A DNA stretch of 64,000 bases from Deefgea piscis (GTDB lineage Bacteria; Pseudomonadota; Gammaproteobacteria; Burkholderiales; Chitinibacteraceae). A program made the translations under genes and the position numbers. Location: NCBI RefSeq assembly GCF_019665785.1, contig NZ_CP081149.1, forward strand, positions 1,612,001 to 1,676,000. The letters run 5' to 3'. The notes under the pieces are model-generated. The model had not been told where the DNA came from, made no database searches, and was given only the letters and a program-made list of their open reading frames with translations. Positions 1 through 8,822 of the stretch are shown here, piece by piece. Within the stretch, counting starts at the first letter, position 1; each line of letters begins with the position of its first letter.

Positions 1-505
1 GCTGACTTAAATGCAGTGTTTCATTGACTAATTCATCTTGCCAAGCCAGTTGCGCATCGGAAAAACTGAAACGATCTAAGGCCAAATGAATCTGCTTGCC
101 TTTGCTTTGCAGCAAATCTTCAAAATTATACGTGCCATCTTCGTGACGAATAATCGTTAACTCGGGTTTTTCGACTTCAATACTATTGATGACCGCTTTG
201 CCTTCGCTAATTAAAGGCCATAAACGAAATACCACCTTGATGGCGTCAGCATGGGCAAAAACCGTGTCTTGCTTGGCTTCAGTGAGTGTGGCGTTTTTAA
301 TGAGCACAGCCGGGCTCGGTAGCAGCACCATATGGGCGCTGCCACGAATATCGAGCTTACGCTCGGTATCTCGCTGGACTGCTGATATCAATTGATCGCG
401 AACGAGGTCTGACGATAAAAAGTACGGCAAAATACCCAGCAAGGCCGTAAGTGTAAGGACGAGCAAAAAACTGATTCGCAAAGAGCGAGAATGGCGCCAA
501 TCCAT
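1..505 (-). CDS. AsmA-family protein, N-terminal part (cut by window edge)
   Basis: The minus-strand reading frame is open from an ATG at 505 to the window edge, giving 168 residues. It starts with a short basic segment and one hydrophobic anchor (about residues 9-30). A stretch resembling AsmA N termini follows: DLVRDQLISAVQRDTERKLDIRG, then a beta-rich region with LLPSPAVLIKNATL and INSIEVEKPELTI. AsmA-like proteins are inner-membrane-anchored periplasmic proteins linked to outer-membrane or lipid transport; the role here is inferred from family only. Only the first part is present, so length and C-terminal domain cannot be judged. It diverges from the thioesterase gene. Confidence 0.7.
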   Translation of the reverse strand, partial: MDWRHSRSLRISFLLVLTLTALLGILPYFLSSDLVRDQLISAVQRDTERKLDIRGSAHMVLLPSPAVLIKNATLTEAKQDTVFAHADAIKVVFRLWPLISEGKAVINSIEVEKPELTIIRHEDGTYNFEDLLQSKGKQIHLALDRFSFSDAQLAWQDELVNETLHLSQ

Positions 506-602
506 GTCGTCAAATGAAGGAGTAAAACGAAGATTGGGCGATTATCCACAAGAACCGGCGCAAACAAAAGCACTGCGGCAAAAATAATAGTACATAGCAT
601 GT

Positions 603-627
603 TCTAGATAACTGTTTTTTATCTAGA
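603..627. promoter_or_regulatory. Perfect 9-bp palindrome in divergent promoter region
   Basis: The arms TCTAGATAA (603-611) and TTATCTAGA (619-627) are perfect inverted repeats with a 7-nt spacer. They lie between the divergent AsmA-like and thioesterase genes, about 100 bp from each start. The position fits an operator for a dimeric regulator, though a hairpin is also possible. The regulator is unknown. Confidence 0.35.
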
Positions 628-728
628 TACCGTGCAAAATAGCGATTAATGGCAAGATTTCCTCTGATTTAGCGAGGACGTAATTTTTTACCAATGAACG
701 ATTTAAATTCCTACTAGGAGTGTTGGTT

Positions 729-1151
729 ATGGCGCATCTCACCCCCATCAAAGTGCATGGGTTTCATTTGGATTTGTATGGGCACGTCAATAACGCGCGT
801 TATTTAGAATTTTTAGAAGAAGCGCGCTGGGGCTTGATGGAAGAGTATGGCGATTTATCGTGGTTTATGGCGCAAAAAATGGCCTTAGTGGTCAGCCGCG
901 TCGATATTCGCTATATCCGCGCCGCAACAATGGGCGATCAGTTGCTGATCGAAACGCGCTTGGTTGAATTATTACCACGCGAAGGCAAAATCCATCAGCG
1001 CATCGTGCGTAAAGACAATGGCAAGGTCGTTGCTGAGGCTGACATTAGCTTTGCGGTGATTCACCCAGAGCAAAGAGGCGCGCTATTGATCGAAGGCGAG
1101 TTGTTTGAGCGGTTTAATCAGATTTTATTGGCAACGAGTGAATTGGTATGA
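729..1151 (+). CDS. Hotdog-fold acyl-CoA thioesterase (4HBT/YbgC-like)
   Basis: A 140-residue hotdog thioesterase, predicted to hydrolyse acyl-CoA thioesters in the cytoplasm. The early motif LDLYGHVNNARYLEFLEEARW matches the 4HBT signature with its G-H-V-N-N-A-x-Y block, and length is usual for the family. I chose ATG 729 because AGGAG (716-720) lies 8 nt upstream; an in-frame GTG at 720 would overlap that Shine-Dalgarno sequence. The stop overlaps the next gene's start (ATGA, 1148-1151), so the two are probably translationally coupled. The acyl substrate cannot be told from sequence. Confidence 0.85.
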   Translation: MAHLTPIKVHGFHLDLYGHVNNARYLEFLEEARWGLMEEYGDLSWFMAQKMALVVSRVDIRYIRAATMGDQLLIETRLVELLPREGKIHQRIVRKDNGKVVAEADISFAVIHPEQRGALLIEGELFERFNQILLATSELV

Positions 1152-1606
1152 CGTGGTTGCAGCGAGTAGTCGGTGTTTTGGTCTTGAGTTTGCTAAGTGC
1201 GTGTAGCGGCATTGTTAATTTTGAAAAACCACAAGTGAATCTAGCCGGTTTAGAAGTGCTGGATTTGGGCTTGTTGGAGCAAAAATTTGTGGTGTCATTG
1301 CGCGTGACCAATCCAAACGATATGGCTTTGCCGATTGATGGTTTGAAGATGAAGCTCGATGTGAATGGCCAGCCCTTTGCAACCGGCGTCTCCAATCAAA
1401 AAGTAACATTGCCGCGCTTGGGTGAGGCGGTAGTTAAAGTGAATGTAACGACCAATCTGAGCAATATTTGGAAGCAAATTAAAGCCATTCAAAGTAAATC
1501 ACTGGCGTATACGGTTTCTGGGCAGTTATTTGTTCCTTTAGTGCCCGGTGGCATTAGCTTTAATCGGCAAGGCGAGTTGTCCAGCCTAGGGGCAGCAGCG
1601 AAATAA
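1148..1606 (+). CDS. LEA14-like (WHy domain) lipoprotein
   Basis: A 152-residue predicted lipoprotein. Its signal peptide (residues 1-18) ends in the lipobox LSAC, giving lipidated Cys19. The mature part resembles LEA type 2/WHy domains: FEKPQVNLAGLEV, then FVVSLRVTNPNDMALPIDGL, in which the TNPN turn is typical. Such proteins in proteobacteria are small envelope lipoproteins of unclear function. The start overlaps the thioesterase stop by 4 bp. The mature N terminus lacks Asp at +2, so outer-membrane sorting is likely but inferred. Confidence 0.8.
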   Translation: MTWLQRVVGVLVLSLLSACSGIVNFEKPQVNLAGLEVLDLGLLEQKFVVSLRVTNPNDMALPIDGLKMKLDVNGQPFATGVSNQKVTLPRLGEAVVKVNVTTNLSNIWKQIKAIQSKSLAYTVSGQLFVPLVPGGISFNRQGELSSLGAAAK

Positions 1607-1731
1607 GGGTTGATTGTTGATTTTAGTGCCGACCCAACGCGCACGGCATCGTATTCACAGTCATCTGTTGCGGCCTTATCTTGGGCAATGTTCAGATTAC
1701 GTGTTGATGGTGATTAAAGCTTCGCGGCATT

Positions 1732-1832
1732 CCCTCTCCCTTGATGGGAGAGGGTTAGGGTGAGGGTGATACTGCGGCGTATATTTTAAGCTCAACACAC
1801 CCATCCCAACCTTCCCCCGTCGAGGGGGAAGG
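1732..1832. repeat. Two G/C-run palindromic intergenic repeats
   Basis: Within the 367-bp gap 1607-1973 there are two perfect 9-bp hairpins. One is CCCTCTCCC/GGGAGAGGG (1732-1740, 1746-1754, loop TTGAT), followed by TTAGGGTGAGGGTGA. The other is CCTTCCCCC/GGGGGAAGG (1810-1818, 1824-1832). This type of repeat is common between genes in many proteobacterial genomes. Nothing else recognisable lies in the gap. Confidence 0.6.
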
Positions 1833-1973
1833 GGTTGAAGTCGATCTGCTCAAGCACTTGTGATACCAGCCATCAACATCAAATCTGAACAAAGCCTTAT
1901 CTTGTTGGGTATTTCAATCTGGGCTATATCAATAATAGTCTGCATTCATATACCGCTTTCATTGGAGTGACAA

Positions 1974-2183
1974 ATGGGAATCAATCAAGCGAAACAAGAG
2001 GCCAAGCGCTTAAAGCAAGATCATCAGGCGGCGGGGCAGATTGAGGATGACAACACCGAGGCCGAGCGGATTTTAGCTTTAAATGCGTGGAAAAAAGCCA
2101 AGGCGCTTAAAGAGCGGCAAGCGGCAGCCGAGCGGCATCTTGCCAAGGCCGAGCTAGAAAAACTTAAGCGCAAAAAAACCTAA
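1974..2183 (+). CDS. Small charged, helical hypothetical protein
   Basis: I do not recognise this 69-residue protein. It is almost entirely charged and polar, rich in Lys, Glu, Ala and Gln, with no membrane segment and no Cys. It probably forms one long helix or coiled coil: AERILALNAWKKAKALKERQ, then AAAERHLAKAELEKLKRKK. A GGAG sequence 6 nt before the ATG and a terminator after the stop support a real gene. The end is strongly basic (KLKRKKT). Confidence 0.6.
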   Translation: MGINQAKQEAKRLKQDHQAAGQIEDDNTEAERILALNAWKKAKALKERQAAAERHLAKAELEKLKRKKT

Positions 2184-2244
2184 TCGCGATTGGTCGGTGA
2201 TACCCAGCATCGATTGTGATTGAAATCGGCTAATTGAAATCAAT

Positions 2245-2288
2245 ACCCCGTGAACCGCCGATAGGGCGACTCAATACGGGGTGTTTTT
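2245..2288 (+). terminator. Terminator between convergent genes
   Basis: The inverted repeat ACCCCGT (2245-2251) / ACGGGGT (2276-2282) is followed by GTTTTTAT. It serves the small gene ending at 2183 and sits just before the convergent ppk2 stop at 2295. The loop is long, so the call is moderate. Confidence 0.5.
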
Positions 2289-2294
2289 ATTGGA

Positions 2295-3125
2295 TTAGAA
2301 TTTTTCCGGGACGATGCGCAGTGGATGTTCGGTATTGCTGCTGACTTTGATTTTTCTTTTTGGCAGCTTCACTTTTTCTTGTGGTAAGTCTTCATACGGC
2401 ACATGCGCCAGAATATGGCTGAGCACATTGAGTCGAACGCGTTTTTTGTCCTCAGAATGGGCAATAAACCACGGTGAAAATTCGGTGTCGGTGTATTTAA
2501 ACATCTCGTCGCGGGCGGTAGTGTAGTCGTCCCAACGGTTAAACGACAAAATGTCCATTGGCGAGAGCTTCCATGTTTTGCGGCCGTCGTCGATGCGATC
2601 ACGTAAGCGCCGTTCTTGCTCTTCGGGGGTGACTTCAAGCCAGTATTTGAGCAAGATAATCCCAGAATCAATCATGGCTTTTTCAAACTGCGGTGCGCCA
2701 TGCAAAAACGCCTCGGTTTGCTCTGGCGTACAAAATCCCATTACCCGTTCAACACCGGCGCGGTTATACCAGCTGCGATCAAAAACAACGACTTCTCCTG
2801 CGGCAGGTAGATGCGCCACGTAGCGCTGCAAATACATCTGAGTTTTTTCTCTATCGGTGGGCGCGGGTAGTGCCACCACGCGAAAGGTGCGTGGACTGAC
2901 GCGCTCGGTGAGCGCTTTAATCGTGCCGCCTTTGCCAGCACCATCGCGGCCTTCAAAAACGATGCACACTTTGAGCCCGCGCTCTTGTACCCAGCGTTGC
3001 ATCTTGACTAGCTCAATATGCAGTTTGCGCAGTTCGGCCTGATAGGTTTTTTCTGATAACGCCGGCTTGTGGCTGAGTACTTCATCAGCGGTTTGAGTTT
3101 TAGGACTTGGATTTTTTTTACTCAT
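2295..3125 (-). CDS. ppk2: Polyphosphate kinase 2 (PPK2 family)
   Basis: A 276-residue PPK2, which transfers phosphate between polyphosphate and nucleotides, usually making GTP or ATP from the diphosphate. The Walker A motif is EGRDGAGKGG (58-67), and the Walker B/lid region is VVVFDRSWYNRAGVE (112-126). Downstream are the family blocks FEKAMIDSGIILLKYWLEV and RDRIDDGRKTWKLSPMD. One domain of normal size suggests class I; nucleotide preference is not readable. Its ATG overlaps the stop of the SulP gene (ATGA, 3122-3125), so it is the second gene of a coupled pair. The family is cytoplasmic. Confidence 0.92.
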   Translation of the reverse strand: MSKKNPSPKTQTADEVLSHKPALSEKTYQAELRKLHIELVKMQRWVQERGLKVCIVFEGRDGAGKGGTIKALTERVSPRTFRVVALPAPTDREKTQMYLQRYVAHLPAAGEVVVFDRSWYNRAGVERVMGFCTPEQTEAFLHGAPQFEKAMIDSGIILLKYWLEVTPEEQERRLRDRIDDGRKTWKLSPMDILSFNRWDDYTTARDEMFKYTDTEFSPWFIAHSEDKKRVRLNVLSHILAHVPYEDLPQEKVKLPKRKIKVSSNTEHPLRIVPEKF

Positions 3126-4867
3126 GCTGCAGCTCCCTCGGGTCGATGATTTAAATCATGTTGCGCTTGCAAGTCGTTTTCATAAGCAATACGCGCTCGT
3201 TTGAGTGTAGAAAACAATAAAAAGTCTCGCTTAACGCGCTCAAGCTGGCCTTGCATTTGCGCGCGGCGTTCAATTTGCCGTTTGCGCCCCGCTAAAGCTA
3301 GGCGGATTTCGCGCTCGGCCAGTGCTTGCTGCAATTGCCACATGGCTTGCTCTCCGGCGGCATCAATTTGTGAAATCGTTGTCACATCAATGACCACCCA
3401 TTTCACTGGGCTTGCGCTGCCGTCGACTAAGGACAATACGCGCTGACGGAAAAAATTAGCATTAAAAAAATTAAGCGGTGACTCAAACCGATAGACCAAT
3501 AAACCGGCAATTTCTTGCGCATCGGGGTGATGCTTTAAATCATGAAACGATTGCCCGGTGGGATACACCCCCAGCCGCGCTTCGTGCGGGCGGGCAAGAT
3601 GAATTAACAGCCGTAATGTGGATAGCAACACGGCAAACAGCATGCCTTGCATCACGCCCACACAGGCCACGCCGATTAAGGTCACAATGGCAATCAGCCA
3701 TTCGCCACGCCCAAGTAAGCGAAAGTGTTGAATGCTGGCAAAATTCATCAGCCCTAAAGACGCCGTAATCAACACCGCACCCAGCGCCGCAATCGGCACA
3801 AAATACAAAGCGGGCGTGAGGAGCAGCATGGCAATCGCAATGGTGAGTGCGGCCACTATGCTAACCATTTGGCTTTTGCCACCCATGGCGTCATTGACTG
3901 CGGTTCTGGAGTCCGCGCCGCTAATGGCAAAGCCCTGGGAAAAACCAGCAGCAATATTGGCCATGCCCAGCGCAGTAAATTCACGATCGGCGTCGATGTC
4001 ATAGCGGTTTTTGGCGGCAAAGCTGCGCGCCGTGAGCATGGCACTGCTAAAGCTAATTAAGGCCAAACCGGCGGCGGCACCAAGCAGCTCCCCCAGTTGC
4101 GAATAAGGCAGTACCGGCCAATGCACTGTGGGTAAACCGGCGGGTAAAGCGCCGATGACGCTCACGCCGTGTTGATCCAAGCGGAAAACAAAAACGATTA
4201 AACCGGCCATCACCATCGCCACTAAGGCCGATGGCAAGCTCGGTAATAAGCGGCGCGCCAGCTGTTGAATCAGTAACGTACCCAGGCCGATTGCAGCTGT
4301 GATGGGGTGTGCTTCGAGTATTTTGAATGGCAATTCAATGAGTCGCTCGATTAAACCGTTGTCGCTAAAGTTAAAACCCAAGACTTTACCCAGCTGGCCA
4401 ACAACAATGCTGATGGCGACGCCATTTAAAAAGCCGGCTAAAATCGGTGGAGACAAAAAGTCCGCTAAAAAGCCCAAACGCAAACGACTGGCAATCAGGC
4501 AAAACAAACCTGTGAGCAAGGCCAAACTCACCGACAAAGACACATAGAGCGCAGCGTCCCCTGCGGCAATTGGAGCCAATGTTGAAAAAATCATTGCGCA
4601 GGTTGCTGCGTCTGGCCCCACGATCAGTTGGCGTGATGAGCCAAATAGCGCATACGCCAGCAGCGGTAAAATACTGGCGTATAAACCAGCAACCGGGCTC
4701 ATTCCGGCGAGTTGGGCGTAGGCGACGCCAACAGGGATCGCCACTGCGGCGACAGAAATCCCTGCGCGCCAATCATACGCCCACCATGCCCTAGGGTAAT
4801 GCCGTAGCAAGGTGATGCCGGGCATGGTTTGCGCGAGCCAGCGAGAAACAAAATGAGGAGCCAGCAT
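3122..4867 (-). CDS. SulP-family anion transporter with STAS domain
   Basis: A 581-residue SulP permease. The N-terminal part is a multi-pass membrane domain starting with LLRHYPRAWWAYDWRAGISVAAVAIPVGVAYAQLAG and containing GLYASILPLLAYALFGSSRQL and the GPDAATC motif. The C-terminal 140 residues form a STAS domain (VDGSASPVKWVVIDVTTISQIDAAGEQAMWQL). Family substrates include sulfate, bicarbonate and dicarboxylates; the substrate is not determined here. It lies upstream of ppk2 and overlaps it by 4 bp, which suggests coupled expression. The inner membrane is the expected site. Confidence 0.9.
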   Translation of the reverse strand: MLAPHFVSRWLAQTMPGITLLRHYPRAWWAYDWRAGISVAAVAIPVGVAYAQLAGMSPVAGLYASILPLLAYALFGSSRQLIVGPDAATCAMIFSTLAPIAAGDAALYVSLSVSLALLTGLFCLIASRLRLGFLADFLSPPILAGFLNGVAISIVVGQLGKVLGFNFSDNGLIERLIELPFKILEAHPITAAIGLGTLLIQQLARRLLPSLPSALVAMVMAGLIVFVFRLDQHGVSVIGALPAGLPTVHWPVLPYSQLGELLGAAAGLALISFSSAMLTARSFAAKNRYDIDADREFTALGMANIAAGFSQGFAISGADSRTAVNDAMGGKSQMVSIVAALTIAIAMLLLTPALYFVPIAALGAVLITASLGLMNFASIQHFRLLGRGEWLIAIVTLIGVACVGVMQGMLFAVLLSTLRLLIHLARPHEARLGVYPTGQSFHDLKHHPDAQEIAGLLVYRFESPLNFFNANFFRQRVLSLVDGSASPVKWVVIDVTTISQIDAAGEQAMWQLQQALAEREIRLALAGRKRQIERRAQMQGQLERVKRDFLLFSTLKRARIAYENDLQAQHDLNHRPEGAAA

Positions 4868-5004
4868 GAATGACGTAATCCAAAATCAGCGGAGTGAAGG
4901 CATGATTTTACACGCAAGTGGCCCTGCTTGATATTTTGTGTAAGTTTTTGGGTGGATTGGTCGGTGTTGTGTGTAACTAAAGATTAAGGCGGAGAGTGTG
5001 CTGC

Positions 5005-5048
5005 GGGGATTATCCCCATCAAATCCAATTGGACTTGATGGGGGGGGG
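5005..5048. repeat. Near-perfect 30-bp palindrome ending in a G9 tract
   Basis: CCCCATCAAATCCAA is mirrored by TTGGACTTGATGGGG (5014-5043), with one mismatched pair and almost no loop. It is preceded by the small hairpin GGGGATTATCCCC (5005-5017) and runs into nine consecutive G (5040-5048). It lies downstream of the symporter gene (minus strand) but lacks a U-tract on that strand, so it is at best an unusual terminator. Confidence 0.45.
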
Positions 5049-5076
5049 CGGCCCAAGCAAGGGCCTAATTGAATGA

Positions 5077-6315
5077 TTATTCGGTGTCGTTATTTAAACT
5101 ACGATAAGTCGCGAGATCCAACTCACCTTCAGCGCGCGCCACCAATACGGCAGCCAGCGAGTCACCAGAAACGTTGGTCGCGGTATTCATCATGTCGATA
5201 ATGCGATCCACTGCGGCAATCGCGGCCACAACTTCGAGTGGTAAACCCACCGAGGTGAGCACCAAACTCATCACGATCAAGCCCGTGCCCGGTACGCCCG
5301 CCGCACCAATTGCCGCTAATACAGTGGTGACAATCACCGTGACCATTTGCAGTAAGGTCAATTCAATGCCGACGGCGTTGGCAGCAAAAATTGCCACTGC
5401 GCCCAAATACGTCGCCAAACCATTCATATTCACTGTTGCGCCCAAGGGCAATACAAATGAGGCAATCGAATTATGCACACCCAATTGGTGCTCACAGGTT
5501 TCCATATTGAGCGGCAAAGTGGCATTGCTCGATGCAGTTGAATACGCAAATAGCTGCACTGGCAGCATTTTGCGAAGAAAAGGCCACGCTGGCAGTACAA
5601 AAATGCGCAGTAACAGTGGAAAAACCACCACCAGCATTAACATACACGATAGGTAAATCACGCCAACCAGTGAGGCTAATTCGCCTAAGACGCTAAAGCC
5701 ATTGTCGGCGGTAACATAGGCGATCAGCGCAAACACACCGTAAGGCGCGAAAGAGAGCACCATCAAAATTAGCTTAAACACCACTTCATTGAGCGAAACA
5801 AATAAGCGTTGCACCGGCTCACCCGCAGTACCGGCTTTATTGATGGCAATCCCAAAAAAGATGGCAAACACAATAATCGGTAGCACTTGGCCTTCGGCAA
5901 AGGCTTTAAATGGATTGTCAGGAAAAATCCCCATCATGGTGTCGAGCAAAGAGGTTTTTTGCATTTCTGGCGCAGTCACGCCATGCAGCATGGCGCTCAT
6001 GCCCGAGCCAATGCCAAAGGTCATCGACAATAGCATCGCAATGGCCGCCGCAATGCCCATGGTCACCGCGTAAATCATTAAGGTTTTTGCCGCAACGCGC
6101 CCCATCTTGCTTAAGTCTTTCAGTGCGGTAATGCCGCACACTAAAGACACAAAAATAACGGGTACCACGGTCATTTTCAGCAGGGCTAAAAAGATGTCGC
6201 CAATCGGTTTTAGTTGCTTAATCCACTCACCACCGACCAAACCCGCGATAACACCAAGGACGAGCGCCAGCATAATTTTTAGCCACATCGGCCATGATTT
6301 TTTTTGTGATAACAA
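5077..6315 (-). CDS. Dicarboxylate/amino acid:cation symporter (DAACS)
   Basis: A 412-residue inner-membrane symporter of the GltP/DctA/SstT family, coupling Na+ or H+ to uptake of glutamate, aspartate or C4-dicarboxylates. The hallmark blocks are present: LLKMTVVPVIFVSLVCGI near residue 50, the Ser-rich re-entrant loop YSTASSNATLPLNME, GATVNMNGLATYLGAVAIFAAN, and the C-terminal binding helix with IDMMNTATNVSGDSLAAVLVAR. Length is normal. It stands alone, with 327 bp upstream. The exact substrate is uncertain. Confidence 0.9.
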   Translation of the reverse strand: MLSQKKSWPMWLKIMLALVLGVIAGLVGGEWIKQLKPIGDIFLALLKMTVVPVIFVSLVCGITALKDLSKMGRVAAKTLMIYAVTMGIAAAIAMLLSMTFGIGSGMSAMLHGVTAPEMQKTSLLDTMMGIFPDNPFKAFAEGQVLPIIVFAIFFGIAINKAGTAGEPVQRLFVSLNEVVFKLILMVLSFAPYGVFALIAYVTADNGFSVLGELASLVGVIYLSCMLMLVVVFPLLLRIFVLPAWPFLRKMLPVQLFAYSTASSNATLPLNMETCEHQLGVHNSIASFVLPLGATVNMNGLATYLGAVAIFAANAVGIELTLLQMVTVIVTTVLAAIGAAGVPGTGLIVMSLVLTSVGLPLEVVAAIAAVDRIIDMMNTATNVSGDSLAAVLVARAEGELDLATYRSLNNDTE

Positions 6316-6642
6316 TTCTTTCTCCTAAGCAATTGTCGCGAGCATTGCTTATTTTGCCCCTGTAAAACAATAGCTGACACGGTTTTGTGAATTATTAACA
6401 TTCATTTTGTGAGCCAACACACCGCAAATTTATTGGGATTTATATAGGGGTATTTCGCTTGATGTGTTGATTATCAACGGCTTGATGGAAATACGGCTAG
6501 TTTTTTATAAATGCGATTTGGCATAGGCCAGCAAGATTTAGCCGCGATGCCGACGCTGGTGTGATGACGGGCGATTGCGGCGCAGACGTATCAATAAAGA
6601 GGTAGTTGACAGGGTTTGTCGTAGCAGGGGATATGCCAGCGC
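6316..6642. other. Gap upstream of the symporter gene
   Basis: This 327-bp stretch separates the stop of the AraC-type regulator from the symporter start. It must hold the symporter promoter. I see no convincing gene, hairpin or repeat in it. Confidence 0.5.
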
Positions 6643-7584
6643 TTAACGGCTTTCGCTGGGCAGTTTACCGGTTTGCTGTTGCCAAACGCGGCGAAAATCA
6701 CGCGTTGAGGCAAACCCAGCTTGCTCGGCAATTCGCTCAATGGATAACTGCGGTTGCTGCAATAATTGCCTAGCAGTAGCAATGCGAATATCCAGTTGAT
6801 ATTGATGCGGCGTAATGCCGCAGTGCTGCAAAAATAAGCGCGCTAAATTGCGGCTACTGGTGTGTACGTGCGCGGCAATCTCGGTGAGCGTTAAGCGCTC
6901 AGTGACTTGGCGGCTGATTAAGTCTTGCGCTTTATGCACCATCGGGTGCAAATGATTGCGATGCGCCAGCCAAGGCGAAAGCTGTGGATCTTGGCCGCTA
7001 CGGCGCAGCCAAACCACCATTTCGCGCGCGACACTTTGGGCAATCAAGGGGCCAGCATCTTGCTCAATTAAATGCAGCGCCAAATCAATCCCTGAGCAAA
7101 TCCCCGCGCTGGTCGCTACTGGGCCGTCTTGCACAAATAAACGATCGTCATGCACGTGGGCTAATGGGGCGGTTTGGCGTAGGCGATCAATGATTTCATG
7201 GTGGGTGGTGCATTGTCGACCATCGAGTAAACCCGCTTCTGCCGCCAGCATGGTGCCTGAACACACGCAGGCCAGTTGATGCTGCTGGGCATCAAAATGC
7301 TGACGTAGCCAAGTAACCACTTGTTTGGCTTCGGTGTTTTTGAGGTTGACGAGAGAATTTTGTGCGCCAATTAAAATCACCGTCGCTCCGGCTGGAATCG
7401 GCGTTGGTAGTGGTGCGAGCTGGTGTTGCTTGAGCCCGACTGAGCTGGTGAGTTCAGTTAAAGGCGACACCAGATTGAGACGATAATTTGCGCCATGCAG
7501 CGCCGCGATTTGAAACGCTTCCGCTGGGCCAGCTAAATCCAACAACATAAATTGCGGGGTTAACACAAAATATAAATCAAGCAT
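6643..7584 (-). CDS. GlxA-family AraC-type transcriptional regulator
   Basis: A 313-residue regulator in two parts. Residues 1-185 form a DJ-1/PfpI-like amidotransferase fold with the nucleophile-elbow Cys in LACVCSGTMLAAEAGLLDG and the block TTHHEIIDRL. Residues 205-310 form an AraC double helix-turn-helix: LTLTEIAAHVHTSSRNLARLF, then SIERIAEQAGFASTRDFRRVW. GlxA relatives control amino-acid, betaine or amine catabolism. The ligand and targets here are unknown. The neighbouring eamA gene lies upstream on the same strand, 170 bp away. Confidence 0.88.
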   Translation of the reverse strand: MLDLYFVLTPQFMLLDLAGPAEAFQIAALHGANYRLNLVSPLTELTSSVGLKQHQLAPLPTPIPAGATVILIGAQNSLVNLKNTEAKQVVTWLRQHFDAQQHQLACVCSGTMLAAEAGLLDGRQCTTHHEIIDRLRQTAPLAHVHDDRLFVQDGPVATSAGICSGIDLALHLIEQDAGPLIAQSVAREMVVWLRRSGQDPQLSPWLAHRNHLHPMVHKAQDLISRQVTERLTLTEIAAHVHTSSRNLARLFLQHCGITPHQYQLDIRIATARQLLQQPQLSIERIAEQAGFASTRDFRRVWQQQTGKLPSESR

Positions 7585-7753
7585 GCAAGGCCCTATAGAG
7601 TCAGCGCCATGAGTAAAAATACTGACGCAGACATAAATTATGCATGAATTAAGCTGGCGCGGGATTGACGCGTTGATTTTGGGTTGCCGCGACGCGGGCG
7701 ATGAATGCCGTGCACCAGCACCGTAGCGTCAAATACCCAGCGTGCCTTGCGTG

Positions 7754-8662
7754 CTAGTTTTGCGCCGCCAGTTTACGTGCTCGCCACAGCTGACGAATCT
7801 GTCCGCCAAAAATATTAATCACTAAGCCAGTCATTAATAACAGCGCACCCCACCATTGCTGTGGCAGTAATTGCTCGTTCAGTAGCAGTGCGGCGGCGCT
7901 TAAGCCCACCCAAGGCACGAGTAAACTAAAGGGTGCAACGAGGTTGGTTGGATGGCGTTTAAGCAGTAAATTCCACAAACTCATTCCGAGTAGGGCGGCA
8001 AAAATCGCTTGATACAGCACCGCCAACAACGATTGCATTGAGAAATGCTGCAAGGCAGTGGCGATTTCTTGCGGGCCTTCTAGCCATAAACTTAAACCAA
8101 CAAAGCCAATCAACGGCGCAATCGATGCCCAAACCATAAAGGCCAACACATCAAATTGCAGACCTTGCTGTGTGCACTGTTTTAAAATCACATTGCCCAT
8201 CGCCCAACCCGCAGCGCCAAGTAGCGTCATGATAAAGCCGAGCAAAGTCATGCTTTGGCCGTGGCTGCTGCCAATGAGCCACAAGCCAATACCCGCGATC
8301 AATAGGCCGATGAGTTGGCTGTGCTTGAAAGATTCTTTTAAAAACACGGCAGCAAAAATCAGCGTAAAGAAGGCTTGCGATTGCAACACCACGGATGCCA
8401 AACCGGCCGGCATGCCGTTGGCCATGGCCGAGAATAAAAACCCTAGCTGACACAATCCCCACGTCAGGCCGTAGACGATGAGATAGCGCCACGGCAGATT
8501 AGGGCGACGTAAGAAAAACACCGCAGGAAATACCGTTGCGGCAAAACGTAAGCTGGCCAACAATAGCGGCGGTAAACCCACCAAGCCCCATTTAATGACA
8601 ACAAAATTAAAGCCCCACGTTAAAACAACAACGAGAGCGAGCAGTAGGTCACGAGCCGGCAT
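7754..8662 (-). CDS. eamA: EamA-type cysteine/O-acetylserine exporter
   Basis: A 302-residue member of the drug/metabolite transporter superfamily with about ten membrane segments in two EamA repeats. It resembles E. coli EamA closely: VVVLTWGFNFVVIKWGL at the start, GMPAGLASVVLQSQAFFT, LLGFIMTLLGAAGWAMGN, and near the end APFSLLVPWVGLSAAALLL and MTGLVINIFG. EamA exports cysteine and O-acetylserine across the inner membrane. The similarity was judged from memory of the E. coli sequence; another metabolite is possible. It sits between a GlxA-type regulator and a cysteine-hydrolase-fold enzyme. Confidence 0.85.
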   Translation of the reverse strand: MPARDLLLALVVVLTWGFNFVVIKWGLVGLPPLLLASLRFAATVFPAVFFLRRPNLPWRYLIVYGLTWGLCQLGFLFSAMANGMPAGLASVVLQSQAFFTLIFAAVFLKESFKHSQLIGLLIAGIGLWLIGSSHGQSMTLLGFIMTLLGAAGWAMGNVILKQCTQQGLQFDVLAFMVWASIAPLIGFVGLSLWLEGPQEIATALQHFSMQSLLAVLYQAIFAALLGMSLWNLLLKRHPTNLVAPFSLLVPWVGLSAAALLLNEQLLPQQWWGALLLMTGLVINIFGGQIRQLWRARKLAAQN

Positions 8663-8822
8663 GGTGGATTTCCTTGTAGGGCATACTGATTGCAGAGTAG
8701 TCAGCGCCAGTTTAATTTAAATCGTCAGCCAATTTTGACGTATTGCGCTGTAACGTAAATTATCCCAATCTCAGCCGCCTATACCCCATCTTTAGATTTA
8801 CTAGCACCATCGATGTTGGCTT

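Noticed and set aside
388..600. Open frame on the minus strand with hydrophobic start
   Set aside because: It overlaps the AsmA-like gene in another frame, which has a clear family match.
5174..5656. 160-codon plus-strand frame
   Set aside because: It is antisense to the symporter, whose motifs are complete; typical shadow frame.
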